From: Gammaproteobacteria bacterium
GTDB taxonomy: Bacteria > Pseudomonadota > Gammaproteobacteria > Chromatiales > Sedimenticolaceae
NCBI GenBank assembly: GCA_020445165.1
Contig: JAGRHE010000176.1
Span: 1-5,668, forward strand
Direction: 5' to 3'
Length of the DNA stretch: 5,668 bases
The notes under the pieces are model-generated. The model saw only the letters and a list, made by a program, of their open reading frames with translations. It was not told the DNA's origin and made no database searches. Below, one piece after another: positions 1-5,616 of this stretch. Within the stretch, counting starts at the first letter, position 1. Every line of letters begins with the position of its first letter. The position numbers and the translations under genes were made by a program.

Positions 1-188
1 TCCTCGGCGCAGGCACCCGTCTTGATCGACAGCAGGGTGCTGACCTGGACCTGGTTGGCATCGAAATGCGCACGATGCACACGCTGTGCCTCGAACAGGA
101 GGTCATTGAACGGCAGCGCGAACAGGCCGCGTATCTCTTCCAGCGACCAGTCGTTGCGCACGACCGACGGGGCGGTATCGACGTTCAT
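1..188 (-). CDS. bioB: Biotin synthase BioB, N-terminal fragment cut by window edge
   Basis: BioB is the radical-SAM enzyme that inserts sulfur into dethiobiotin, the last step of biotin synthesis, in the cytoplasm. Only the first 62 codons are present. They include [13 protein letters not shown] (about residues 30-42) and [15 protein letters not shown] (about 46-60), which match the start of E. coli BioB almost residue for residue. C60 is the first cysteine of the CxxxCxxC cluster motif; the other two lie beyond the edge. The first 13 residues are variable, as usual for the family. The ATG at 188 follows an AGGAGA ribosome site at about 8-nt spacing and overlaps the stop of the upstream membrane-protein gene as ATGA, so the two are probably translationally coupled. 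The remaining biotin genes may follow to the left. Identity is very secure. Confidence 0.96.
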   Translation of the reverse strand, partial: MNVDTAPSVVRNDWSLEEIRGLFALPFNDLLFEAQRVHRAHFDANQVQVSTLLSIKTGACAE

Positions 189-607
189 GATGGGTTCTCC
201 TCGACATCCGGTGTTTCAACCGGCACCTCGATGTCCGGCCAGTGTTCTTTGCGTATGCGTGCGATCGACCACAACGACCAGGGTATGATCACGGCCAGCC
301 CGACGCCCCAGGCGATCAACCACGAGGTGATACCGCGACCGGGGAAAAAGGTGCCGATCGGGATGATCGCACCCATGACGGCATAAAAGCGGTAGGCAGC
401 GCGCTGCGTGTACTCCCCGACTTTCGGGTTCGGGTGGTGCCGATGCAGCGCGTAGATCAGCATCGAACCGCCGAACCACAGCAGCGGCAGCGGCGGCAAC
501 AACATGCTGACCAGGTTGCCCAGGTCCATCTGCATCGCGGCAAAGCGCGACGACCGTCCAGTGACGATGCGGGATGTTTGACCTGGCTCGACAGGCTCGG
601 CTGACAT
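185..607 (-). CDS. Unrecognised three-helix membrane protein, first gene of the biotin operon
   Basis: I do not recognise this 140-residue protein. It has a polar N-terminus (about 1-30), then three hydrophobic stretches that look like membrane helices (about 33-54, 70-89 and 93-116). A short acidic, proline-containing tail ends it ([20 protein letters not shown]). A basic loop HRHHPNPK (about 55-62) lies between helices 1 and 2. The ATG at 607 is preceded by AGAGGA at about 8-nt spacing. Internal ATGs at codons 25 and 27 lack a comparable ribosome site and would still keep all three helices. The stop overlaps the bioB start as ATGA, so it is read on the same transcript as bioB and is probably first in the operon. 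A role in biotin or precursor transport or in membrane biology would be guesswork; it is much shorter than BioY, and I see no BioY-like features. The reading frame is well supported; the function is unknown. Confidence 0.8.
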   Translation of the reverse strand: MSAEPVEPGQTSRIVTGRSSRFAAMQMDLGNLVSMLLPPLPLLWFGGSMLIYALHRHHPNPKVGEYTQRAAYRFYAVMGAIIPIGTFFPGRGITSWLIAWGVGLAVIIPWSLWSIARIRKEHWPDIEVPVETPDVEENPS

Positions 608-637
608 CGGGCGAATCCTCTACTGCTGCGGACGAAA

Positions 638-654
638 GCGCCATGGTATGGCGC
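638..654. promoter_or_regulatory. Perfect inverted repeat in the bio/comF divergent spacer, possible operator
   Basis: GCGCCAT (638-644) and ATGGCGC (648-654) are perfect 7-bp arms around a 3-bp centre. The repeat sits in the 81-bp spacer between two divergent genes and covers the putative -10 of the minus-strand promoter, where a repressor would act. It does not resemble the E. coli BirA operator (TTGTAAACC arms). It has no following T-tract, so it is not an intrinsic terminator. The symmetry is seen; the operator role is inferred. Confidence 0.4.
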
Positions 655-670
655 CGCTATCCACTGTCAA
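643..670 (-). promoter_or_regulatory. Putative sigma70 promoter of the membrane protein-bioB operon
   Basis: On the minus strand a consensus -35 TTGACA (670-665) is followed after 16 bp by TACCAT (648-643), a 4/6 match to the -10. Transcription would start near 636, giving a leader of about 29 nt before the ATG at 607. The perfect -35 and sensible distance support it; the -10 is mediocre and the spacer one base short. Confidence 0.45.
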
Positions 671-673
671 CTG

Positions 674-680
674 AAAAGGA
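674..680 (+). promoter_or_regulatory. Ribosome binding site that selects the GTG start of comF
   Basis: AAAAGGA lies 8 nt before the GTG at 689. The nearby in-frame ATG at 695 would be 14 nt away, so GTG is the better start. The two choices differ by only two residues. Confidence 0.6.
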
Positions 681-688
681 CTTCAATA

Positions 689-1387
689 GTGAACATGTGG
701 CCATTTTTTGACCAACTCATCGGCAACCAGTGTGCGCTGTGCCGCGCCCGGGCCGATGGCCTGTGCCAAAGTTGCAAGGCGGCGCTGCCTCGCAACCTGA
801 ATCCCTGCCGGCGTTGCGCACTGCCGCTGCCGGGGGCGGCGCCTGCTGGCAGCCTGTGCGCGGCGTGCCAGGCCAAAAGCCCGGATTACGAGCGGGTGCT
901 CGCACCACTGCTCTACCAGGCGCCGGTCAGCGACCTGGTCGCACGCTTCAAGTATCACGCCCGCCTCGACCTGGGACGGATTCTGGCGAGCGAACTGCTG
1001 GCCGCGGTCAGCTACAGCGACTGTCGGCCAGCGCTGCTGCTACCGGTGCCGATGGACCCGTCGGGATTGCGTCGGCGCGGCTACAACCAGGCCAGCGAAC
1101 TGGCCCGATGGCTCAGCTGCCAGCTCGGGATTCCATGGTCGGCCGGGCACCTGGAGCGCATCCGTAGCGCCGCCCATCAGCGCGAACTGGATCGTGCCCA
1201 CAGGCAACGCAACCTGCGTGGTGTGTTCAGTTGCCGCGGCCGCCTGCCGGAACATGTCGCGCTCGTCGACGATGTCGTCACCACCGGAGCAACGGTGAAC
1301 GAAATCAGCGCCACGCTGCGCCGTGCCGGCGTACAAGAGATCGAGATCTGGGCGGTCGCACGGACACCGGCGACACGTGGACCGTAG
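689..1387 (+). CDS. comF: ComF/GntX-family phosphoribosyltransferase-like protein
   Basis: This is a cytoplasmic ComF-family protein of 232 residues, the usual length. The N-terminal third carries four CxxC pairs (C15/C18, C26/C29, C40/C43, C57/C60), expected to bind zinc. The type I phosphoribosyltransferase domain follows. It has the conserved VPM-x8-RGYNQASELA block (about 120-138), the family block QRELDRAHRQRNLRGVF (about 164-180), and the PRPP-binding loop VALVDDVVTTGAT (about 190-202) with its Asp-Asp pair. In competent bacteria ComF proteins help handle incoming single-stranded DNA; E. coli GntX/YhgH is the homologue. No other competence gene is visible. The gene is divergent from the biotin operon, and comF beside bio genes is a recurring gammaproteobacterial arrangement, so position does not prove a competence role. 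It ends convergent with dksA. Confidence 0.93.
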   Translation: MNMWPFFDQLIGNQCALCRARADGLCQSCKAALPRNLNPCRRCALPLPGAAPAGSLCAACQAKSPDYERVLAPLLYQAPVSDLVARFKYHARLDLGRILASELLAAVSYSDCRPALLLPVPMDPSGLRRRGYNQASELARWLSCQLGIPWSAGHLERIRSAAHQRELDRAHRQRNLRGVFSCRGRLPEHVALVDDVVTTGATVNEISATLRRAGVQEIEIWAVARTPATRGP

Positions 1388-1450
1388 GCATCAGGCAAGG
1401 GTTCAGATCCGCCTGCGGTCGTCCGGCACCAGTGGCCTGGATGGGCTTGC

Positions 1451-1477
1451 GACACCGCCGCGGCATCCGGCGGCGTC
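1451..1477. terminator. GC-rich hairpin between the convergent comF and dksA genes
   Basis: CCGCCG (1455-1460) pairs with CGGCGG (1468-1473) across a 7-nt loop. One mismatch outward, GAC (1451-1453) pairs with GTC (1475-1477). It lies 63 bp after the comF stop and 8 bp after the dksA stop, where a bidirectional terminator would be expected. No U-tract follows on either strand, so intrinsic termination is doubtful. Confidence 0.35.
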
Positions 1478-1485
1478 AACGGGAA

Positions 1486-1905
1486 TCAGCGGTCGGCGAG
1501 AACGCGCTCTTTCATTTCGCGGCGTTCCTGGGCGTCGATGGTCAGCGTGGCGATCGGCCGCGCCTTCAGACGCATCACGCCGATCGGCTCACCGGTATCT
1601 TCGCAGTAGCCGTAGCTGCCGTCATCGATGCGCTCGAGCGCCTGCTCGATCTTGCGCTGCAGCTTGCGATAGCGGTCGCGGGTGCGCAGCTCCAGGCCAT
1701 GCTCGCTCTCGCGGCTGGCGCGGTCAGCCTCGTCGCCGACTTCCTGGTAGGACTTGTCGCGGAGATTGTCGAGCGTTTCCTGCGCCTCGGTCATCAGTTC
1801 CTCGCGCCAACGCAGCAGCTGACGGCGGAAGTACTCCAGCTGTTGCGGATTCATGTACTCCTCGTCGGGGCTGGGCTCGTAACCTTCCGGCAGTTCCACT
1901 GTCAT
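1486..1905 (-). CDS. dksA: DksA-type RNA polymerase-binding regulator lacking the four-cysteine zinc finger
   Basis: DksA enters the RNA polymerase secondary channel and, with ppGpp, adjusts transcription in the stringent response. The 139-residue product has the typical EEYMNPQQLEYFRRQLLRWREEL start of the coiled coil. The coil tip DEADRA keeps the Asp and Ala equivalent to E. coli D74 and A76 (here D61 and A63). Next come LELRTRDRYRKL, the globular YGYCEDTGEPIG, and RLKARPIATLTIDAQE. Of the four E. coli zinc ligands only the first survives (C101); the others are Thr104, Thr122 and Ala125. This resembles the zinc-independent forms known from alphaproteobacteria and Pseudomonas DksA2. A GTG at 1923 would add six residues but has no ribosome site. 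The ATG at 1905 has GGAG 10 nt upstream and was chosen. Whether a zinc-binding paralogue exists elsewhere is unknown. The family call is secure. Confidence 0.94.
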   Translation of the reverse strand: MTVELPEGYEPSPDEEYMNPQQLEYFRRQLLRWREELMTEAQETLDNLRDKSYQEVGDEADRASRESEHGLELRTRDRYRKLQRKIEQALERIDDGSYGYCEDTGEPIGVMRLKARPIATLTIDAQERREMKERVLADR

Positions 1906-1915
1906 GCTTGTCTGA

Positions 1916-1919
1916 CTCC
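1916..1919 (-). promoter_or_regulatory. Ribosome binding site that selects the ATG start of dksA
   Basis: GGAG lies 10 nt before the ATG at 1905. If translation began at the upstream GTG (1923) this motif would be inside the coding region, and no Shine-Dalgarno sequence precedes that GTG. Confidence 0.55.
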
Positions 1920-1935
1920 GCACGTTGCTAAGGCC

Positions 1936-1957
1936 GCGGGTTTTTAGCCTAACCCGC
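1936..1957. repeat. 7-bp inverted repeat overlapping the dksA promoter region
   Basis: GCGGGTT (1936-1942) and AACCCGC (1951-1957) are perfect arms with an 8-nt loop. The repeat spans the putative dksA -10. It could be an operator, or a weak terminator for the hydrolase transcript, but no U-tract follows the right arm in the minus direction. Confidence 0.35.
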
Positions 1958-1969
1958 CCGCAGAATCAA
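1941..1969 (-). promoter_or_regulatory. Putative sigma70 promoter of dksA
   Basis: On the minus strand TTGATT (1969-1964) and TAAAAA (1946-1941) are separated by 17 bp; each is a 4/6 match to consensus. Transcription would begin near 1934, about 29 nt before the preferred ATG, which also favours that start over the GTG at 1923. The match is moderate and unproven. Confidence 0.4.
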
Positions 1970-2007
1970 GCCCAAAGCGCCCCTGGCGGGAACCTTGTAC
2001 AGAAAAA

Positions 2008-3507
2008 CTACAGGCGCGCGAGGCAAGCGGGCGGGCGCGAGACATCGCCCCGGGCAAGGAATTCGCGCACCAGTTCGGCCGCGCACACATGGCTGTCGAG
2101 TACGCCGTGTCCGATCGCCGGAAACACGAACACGGTTCCCTTCGCCAGACCCAGAGCGGCCGATTCGGCCCACTCGGGCGGCGTTACCGGATCGAACTCA
2201 CCGGCCAGAATCAGGGTCGGCACGTCGGATTCGACCGGCGCGCGAAAATCGGCCGCTGCCTCGCCCGAGGCCCAGTAGCGACAGACGTGGTACTGCCAGT
2301 CGAAACGCTTGATCTTTGCTGTGCGCGGGAACAGTTCGAGTTGCCGCTGCGCATCTCGCTGATCTACCGCCCCGGTGTCGTGACAATCGACCGAACTGGC
2401 CACCGGGTCGCTGATCGAATCATCGAGCAGGGTGTCGACGCTGTCGCGGATCAGCGAACGCATCGCATTGTCGAGCCGGCCCTCGGCCAATGCACGCACG
2501 CTGTCCGGCAGGGCCGGCAGCATCTCCCACTGGTACATGGCCTCGAACAACAGCCAGGCGAGGTCCTCATCATCGTAGACGACGGCGAGGTCGCGACCGG
2601 TCGCCGGGTCGGGCACACTCACGCGGATCTTCTCGCGCGCGACGCGGGCGAACGCCTCGTTCAGCCATCCCTCGAGTTCCTCGGGTGTCTGCTTGCAGTC
2701 GGCGGCGAGTTCACAGATCCGAGCAAACAATTCGAACGAACGCTGCAACAGCCAGGCGTCGGCCAATTCAGCATTCACCTGCGGTGGATAGGGCGAATCG
2801 AGCACAGCGACGTGGACCTCTTGCGGCGCCTGGCGGAGCACCTCCATCGCCACTCGCGTGCCATACGAGACCCCATACAGGCTCCAGTGCGCCAGTCCCA
2901 TGGTGCGCATCAGGTCGATGGCATCGGCTGCGTTGTGACGGGTGGTGAATCGGGCCAGGTCAATCCCGTCGCCGCGCAAGCGGTCGTGACAGGCGCGGGT
3001 CGCCTCACGCACCCGGCGATAGGCCTCTTCAGTCGGCAGCGGCAATGGCAGTAACTCCCGCCGCAGATCATGCAGTTCGGGACAGTCGAACATGGGTTGC
3101 GACAATCCCACACCGCGCTGATCGTAGAGCACCAGGTCGCCCGGCCAGCCGGCCTGGTCGGCCCAATCCAGCCAGAAGTCCATTTCGCCCTCGTCGAGCC
3201 AGGCCGATCCACCCGGTCCGCCGGCGATGTACTGGATCGGCGGACCATTGCGACGCCAAACGTACTGCGGGATGTAAACCACCGGCAAGGCGAAGCTCGG
3301 CGGCACCGCATCCACCTCCGGTGCCGTGGTCATCCAGCCGCAATGCACCGGTCGCCACCATGGATGCTCGAACCAGCAGTCACCCCATTGCAGCTGCGCG
3401 CCGTTGTCCAGGGTCAGCGCGCGTGGCGGCTCGTGCAGGGCGAACCAGCCCCATAGCAGAGCCGGCGTCAACAGCAGCAGCCAAAACAGCAGGCGCACGG
3501 CAATCAT
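2008..3507 (-). CDS. S33-family alpha/beta hydrolase (proline iminopeptidase/tripeptidyl aminopeptidase-like), exported or membrane-anchored
   Basis: A 499-residue alpha/beta hydrolase. Residues 5-23 are a hydrophobic signal or anchor with no lipobox cysteine, so it probably acts in the periplasm or on the inner membrane's outer face. The oxyanion loop is AGGPGGS (95-101), followed by DQRGVGLS (129-136). The nucleophile elbow is GVSYG with S214, the acid is D439 in GEFDPVTPP, and the base is H467 in GHG. The region from about 400 resembles the TAP-like C-terminal domain of tripeptidyl aminopeptidases. The large insertion between S214 and D439 would be the cap that sets specificity. Ten cysteines fit an oxidising compartment. 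Its ATG overlaps the ubiA stop as ATGA, and there is no strong ribosome site, so translation is probably coupled to ubiA. Peptidase activity is inferred from the family; an esterase or lipase-like activity is possible. Confidence 0.88.
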   Translation of the reverse strand: MIAVRLLFWLLLLTPALLWGWFALHEPPRALTLDNGAQLQWGDCWFEHPWWRPVHCGWMTTAPEVDAVPPSFALPVVYIPQYVWRRNGPPIQYIAGGPGGSAWLDEGEMDFWLDWADQAGWPGDLVLYDQRGVGLSQPMFDCPELHDLRRELLPLPLPTEEAYRRVREATRACHDRLRGDGIDLARFTTRHNAADAIDLMRTMGLAHWSLYGVSYGTRVAMEVLRQAPQEVHVAVLDSPYPPQVNAELADAWLLQRSFELFARICELAADCKQTPEELEGWLNEAFARVAREKIRVSVPDPATGRDLAVVYDDEDLAWLLFEAMYQWEMLPALPDSVRALAEGRLDNAMRSLIRDSVDTLLDDSISDPVASSVDCHDTGAVDQRDAQRQLELFPRTAKIKRFDWQYHVCRYWASGEAAADFRAPVESDVPTLILAGEFDPVTPPEWAESAALGLAKGTVFVFPAIGHGVLDSHVCAAELVREFLARGDVSRPPACLARL

Positions 3508-4406
3508 CCGGCGCCACCGGCGAGGTAGTCGACCAACAGGCCGGCGAAGATCGCCATACCGACATAATGATTGTTCAGGAAGGCCTTGAAACAGGCCGCG
3601 CGTTCACGCCCCCGGATCAGCCACTGCTGGTAGCCGAACAGCGCGGCTGCGACTGCCAGGCCGAGGCCGTACCAGGCACCGCGCCCGGCCAGTTCACCGG
3701 CCTGCCACAGCAGTGCCAGCATCACCAGCTGCAACAGGCCGACGACCAGGCGGTCGTGGCGGCCGAACAGGATCGCCGTCGACTTGATCCCGATCTTGAC
3801 GTCGTCTTCGCGGTCGACCATGGCATACAGCGTGTCGTAGATCAGTGCCCAGACCACGGTCGCGACGAACAGAACCCAGGCTACCGCCGGAATTTGGTCC
3901 TGCAAGGCCGTGAACGCCATCGGCACCGCCCAACCGAACGCCATGCCCAGTACCAGTTGCGGCATATGCGTGTAGCGCTTGGTGAAGGGGTAGACCGCGG
4001 CGAGTGCGACAGCGATGAAGGAATGGGCAATGGTCAACCAGTTGAGGGTCAGCACCAGCAGGAAAGCCAGCAGGCTCAGGACAACGAACACCCCGATCGC
4101 CTCGCGCGCCGTGACCGCCCCGGTGGCCAGTGGGCGTTGTGCCGTGCGCTCGACATGGGCATCGAAATCGCGATCGGCATAGTCATTGATGGCGCAGCCC
4201 GCCGAGCGCATGAGCGCGGTGCCGAGCACGAACACCAGCAGCGTCCAGGCCGGCGGGATACCGTCGGCAGCGATCCACAGCGCCCATAACGCCGGCCACA
4301 GCAGCAAAAAGATTCCGATCGGCCGGTCGGCCCGAACCAACCGCCAGTAATGGCCCAGGCGTTCACGCCAACCCGTCGACAGGCCGGCACCCGACGACAG
4401 GCTCAT
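3504..4406 (-). CDS. ubiA: 4-hydroxybenzoate polyprenyltransferase UbiA
   Basis: UbiA is an inner-membrane enzyme that attaches the polyprenyl chain to 4-hydroxybenzoate, the second step of ubiquinone synthesis. The 300-residue product, normal for the family, carries both aspartate-rich Mg-prenyl-diphosphate motifs: NDYADRDFD (74-82) and, in the other half, [13 protein letters not shown] (190-202) followed by [22 protein letters not shown] (91-99) and the N-terminal [17 protein letters not shown] (25-41) are also typical. Between these are several long hydrophobic helices. The start at 4406 overlaps the ubiC stop as ATGA, and the stop overlaps the hydrolase start as ATGA. This makes it the middle gene of a tightly coupled operon and supplies the enzyme that uses UbiC's product. 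Side-chain length cannot be read from the sequence. Identity is very secure. Confidence 0.97.
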   Translation of the reverse strand: MSLSSGAGLSTGWRERLGHYWRLVRADRPIGIFLLLWPALWALWIAADGIPPAWTLLVFVLGTALMRSAGCAINDYADRDFDAHVERTAQRPLATGAVTAREAIGVFVVLSLLAFLLVLTLNWLTIAHSFIAVALAAVYPFTKRYTHMPQLVLGMAFGWAVPMAFTALQDQIPAVAWVLFVATVVWALIYDTLYAMVDREDDVKIGIKSTAILFGRHDRLVVGLLQLVMLALLWQAGELAGRGAWYGLGLAVAAALFGYQQWLIRGRERAACFKAFLNNHYVGMAIFAGLLVDYLAGGAG

Positions 4407-4990
4407 GGCCGCAGGGCCCCGATGGCGGGCAGGAACAGCTCGTTGACCAGGATGCGCTCGCCGCCGTATTCGAACAGGGTGCGGCGCCCCCAGATCTGGT
4501 CGGGTTTGCGCTTGGCATGCGCGGTTGCAGCCGCAAACAGCCGGTGGCGCGGCGTGATCCGGGCGACCTCGACCCGCAGCCGACGCGTGGTCGGATCCGA
4601 AAACAGCACTTCCCCCAGCGGGCGGCGTCCAAGCCGGGTCAGGACCTGGGCCGGGCCGCGCAGACTGCTTTGCGGAATCAGCGTGCGCGCATAGACCCAG
4701 GCCTTGCGGCCGCAGTTCAGCCGAACCTCGCGCACCAGCATCGCACGGGCCTTGCCGGCATCCAGCAGAACGGCCTCGCTCGGCAGGGCACAGCCCGGCG
4801 CCTGCCCCACCAGCTCGACCGCGAACCGGGCACGCTTGCAGCTGGCGATGATCGAGCGCGTCAGCGACCCGGGATCGCTCAGCCAGGCATGCGTGGCCGC
4901 ATCGCAGCCGGACAGGCGGCGCGACGACAGGCGCGTCCAGCGCGGTTCGCGCACAGCGCGACTTTTGGGGCGTCGGGAAATCCTGAACAT
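4403..4990 (-). CDS. ubiC: Chorismate pyruvate-lyase UbiC
   Basis: UbiC splits chorismate into pyruvate and 4-hydroxybenzoate, committing it to ubiquinone synthesis in the cytoplasm. The match to E. coli UbiC is clear in [21 protein letters not shown] (about 86-106), [22 protein letters not shown] (109-130), WGRR (167-170) and LVNELFLPA (181-189). R87, R102 and E184 align with E. coli R76, R91 and E155 of the active site. At 195 residues it is longer than the 165-residue E. coli enzyme: about ten residues more at the N-terminus and a longer stretch before WGRR. The first 25 residues are very arginine-rich. The ATG at 4990 is the only ATG near the expected start but lacks a clear ribosome site; a GTG 12 codons later is possible. 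The open frame continues to 5239, but that part lies over another gene. First gene of the ubiC-ubiA-hydrolase operon. Confidence 0.9.
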   Translation of the reverse strand: MFRISRRPKSRAVREPRWTRLSSRRLSGCDAATHAWLSDPGSLTRSIIASCKRARFAVELVGQAPGCALPSEAVLLDAGKARAMLVREVRLNCGRKAWVYARTLIPQSSLRGPAQVLTRLGRRPLGEVLFSDPTTRRLRVEVARITPRHRLFAAATAHAKRKPDQIWGRRTLFEYGGERILVNELFLPAIGALRP

Positions 4991-5017
4991 CGTATGGGAC
5001 TGGTCGGTGATGGGGCG

Positions 5018-5026
5018 ATTATCGCA
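5018..5026 (-). promoter_or_regulatory. Putative extended -10 promoter of the ubiC-ubiA-hydrolase operon
   Basis: On the minus strand TGC (5026-5024) directly precedes GATAAT (5023-5018), a 5/6 -10 with an extended TGn motif. No good -35 is seen, as is common for extended -10 promoters. Transcription would start near 5011, about 20 nt before the ubiC ATG. It lies in the 62-bp gap after the upstream small gene. Confidence 0.45.
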
Positions 5027-5052
5027 CGCATCGCCACCGCACCGGCAGCACC

Positions 5053-5415
5053 TCAACCGGACGCATTGCGCAACCGGGCATGCAGGTGAAAGGGACCGGT
5101 GTAGCGCGGTTCGTGGATGTGCACCTCGGCGACCCGCGCCGCGCTGCCCGGTCGATCGAAAAAGACCTCGATTCCGGCCGCATGGTGACGGCCGACCAGG
5201 GTGCAGCGCACCGAGTCGCGCACGACCAGCCATTCGCACTGGTTGTCGGCCATGCCGCTCGCGCGCAGTCGGTTCCTGACCGAGGCATGGTCGTCACCGA
5301 TGCCGATCTCGCGCCATGCCGGGGGCACAGTCAGCGACTCGGTGAAGGACACGGCGTAGAAAGGGATCAGCAAGGCGATGACCAGCAGGGTGAAGCGGCG
5401 CAGGATTCTCAGCAT
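5053..5415 (-). CDS. Small secreted or membrane-anchored protein of unknown function
   Basis: A 120-residue product that I do not recognise. The start is a textbook export signal: basic MLRILRR, then a hydrophobic core (about 8-24). The mature part begins near residue 25 and contains IGIGDDHASVRNRLRASG (37-54). Two cysteines (C60 and C71) could form a disulfide, and FFDRP plus a histidine-containing segment (VHIHEPRY, PFHLHARL) lie near the end. The IG-GD-x-V-x-L-x-x-G spacing faintly recalls small periplasmic BamE/SmpA-like domains, but that is too weak to assign. No ribosome site precedes the ATG at 5415, and a promoter-like TGTAAT ends only 9 nt upstream, so the message may be leaderless or nearly so. 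It lies upstream of ubiC on the same strand, with a 62-bp gap and probably separate transcription. The frame is credible because of the signal sequence and fit between neighbours. Confidence 0.7.
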   Translation of the reverse strand: MLRILRRFTLLVIALLIPFYAVSFTESLTVPPAWREIGIGDDHASVRNRLRASGMADNQCEWLVVRDSVRCTLVGRHHAAGIEVFFDRPGSAARVAEVHIHEPRYTGPFHLHARLRNASG

Positions 5416-5418
5416 GCT

Positions 5419-5431
5419 GTGTACATTACAC
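5419..5431 (-). promoter_or_regulatory. TGTAAT -10-like element inside a GTGTA-N3-TACAC palindrome
   Basis: On the minus strand TGTAAT (5430-5425) is a 5/6 match to the -10 and ends 9 nt before the ATG at 5415, so transcription would begin at or just before the start codon. GTGTA (5419-5423) and TACAC (5427-5431) are perfect 5-bp arms around this site and could be an operator. No recognisable -35 is present. Confidence 0.35.
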
Positions 5432-5535
5432 CGGAGTGGCTGGGAGTGGTGTGTGGATCGCCGTGTCGATGGGTTTGGTATTGATTGCGCTGTCGCGCGG
5501 GTTGGTTATGAAGGCGCGCGGCGGCGCGCACCCGC

Positions 5536-5569
5536 CCTTCTTTCTTTTGCTTGCCCAAAAGAAAGAAGG
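5536..5569. repeat. Perfect 14-bp inverted repeat with polypyrimidine and polypurine arms
   Basis: CCTTCTTTCTTTTG (5536-5549) and CAAAAGAAAGAAGG (5556-5569) are exact reverse complements around a 6-nt loop CTTGCC. The arms are almost purely pyrimidine or purine and AT-richer than everything else in the window. No U-tract follows on either strand. Confidence 0.85.
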
Positions 5570-5595
5570 CAAAGAAAAAGGCCCCCGACGACTTG

Positions 5596-5616
5596 CCCCT
5601 CGTCTGCGACGAGGGG
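5596..5616. repeat. Perfect 9-bp GC-rich inverted repeat
   Basis: CCCCTCGTC (5596-5604) and GACGAGGGG (5608-5616) are exact reverse complements with a TGC triloop. It lies 26 bp after the 14-bp repeat and appears to be part of the same element. Confidence 0.8.

Noticed and set aside
608..688. BirA operator in the bio/comF spacer
   Set aside because: No TTGTAAACC-type arms on either strand; the symmetric sequence present is unrelated.
1231..1947. 238-codon plus-strand frame with hydrophobic stretches, over comF's end and dksA
   Set aside because: It overlaps two certain genes, and its apparent hydrophobic segments are the complement of dksA's charged coiled-coil codons.
1978..2016. Terminator just after the hydrolase stop, around the TTTTT run on the minus strand
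   Set aside because: The CTGTA copies flanking the T-run are direct, not inverted, so they cannot form a hairpin stem.
2089..3054. 321-codon plus-strand open frame
   Set aside because: Antisense to the S33 hydrolase, including its catalytic region. No start signal or recognisable motif.
3045..4289. Long open frame (414 codons) on the plus strand
   Set aside because: It lies antisense to ubiA and the hydrolase, both with full family motifs. Its translation is rich in Arg, Pro, Gln and Ala with no domain, typical of an antisense shadow in high-GC DNA.
4991..5239. N-terminal extension of UbiC upstream of the ATG at 4990
   Set aside because: The frame stays open but overlaps the small exported protein gene, and its residues show no similarity to any UbiC N-terminus.
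5536..5569. 14-bp inverted repeat as an intrinsic terminator
   Set aside because: No U-tract follows either arm, and the only gene identified nearby starts, rather than ends, on this side.
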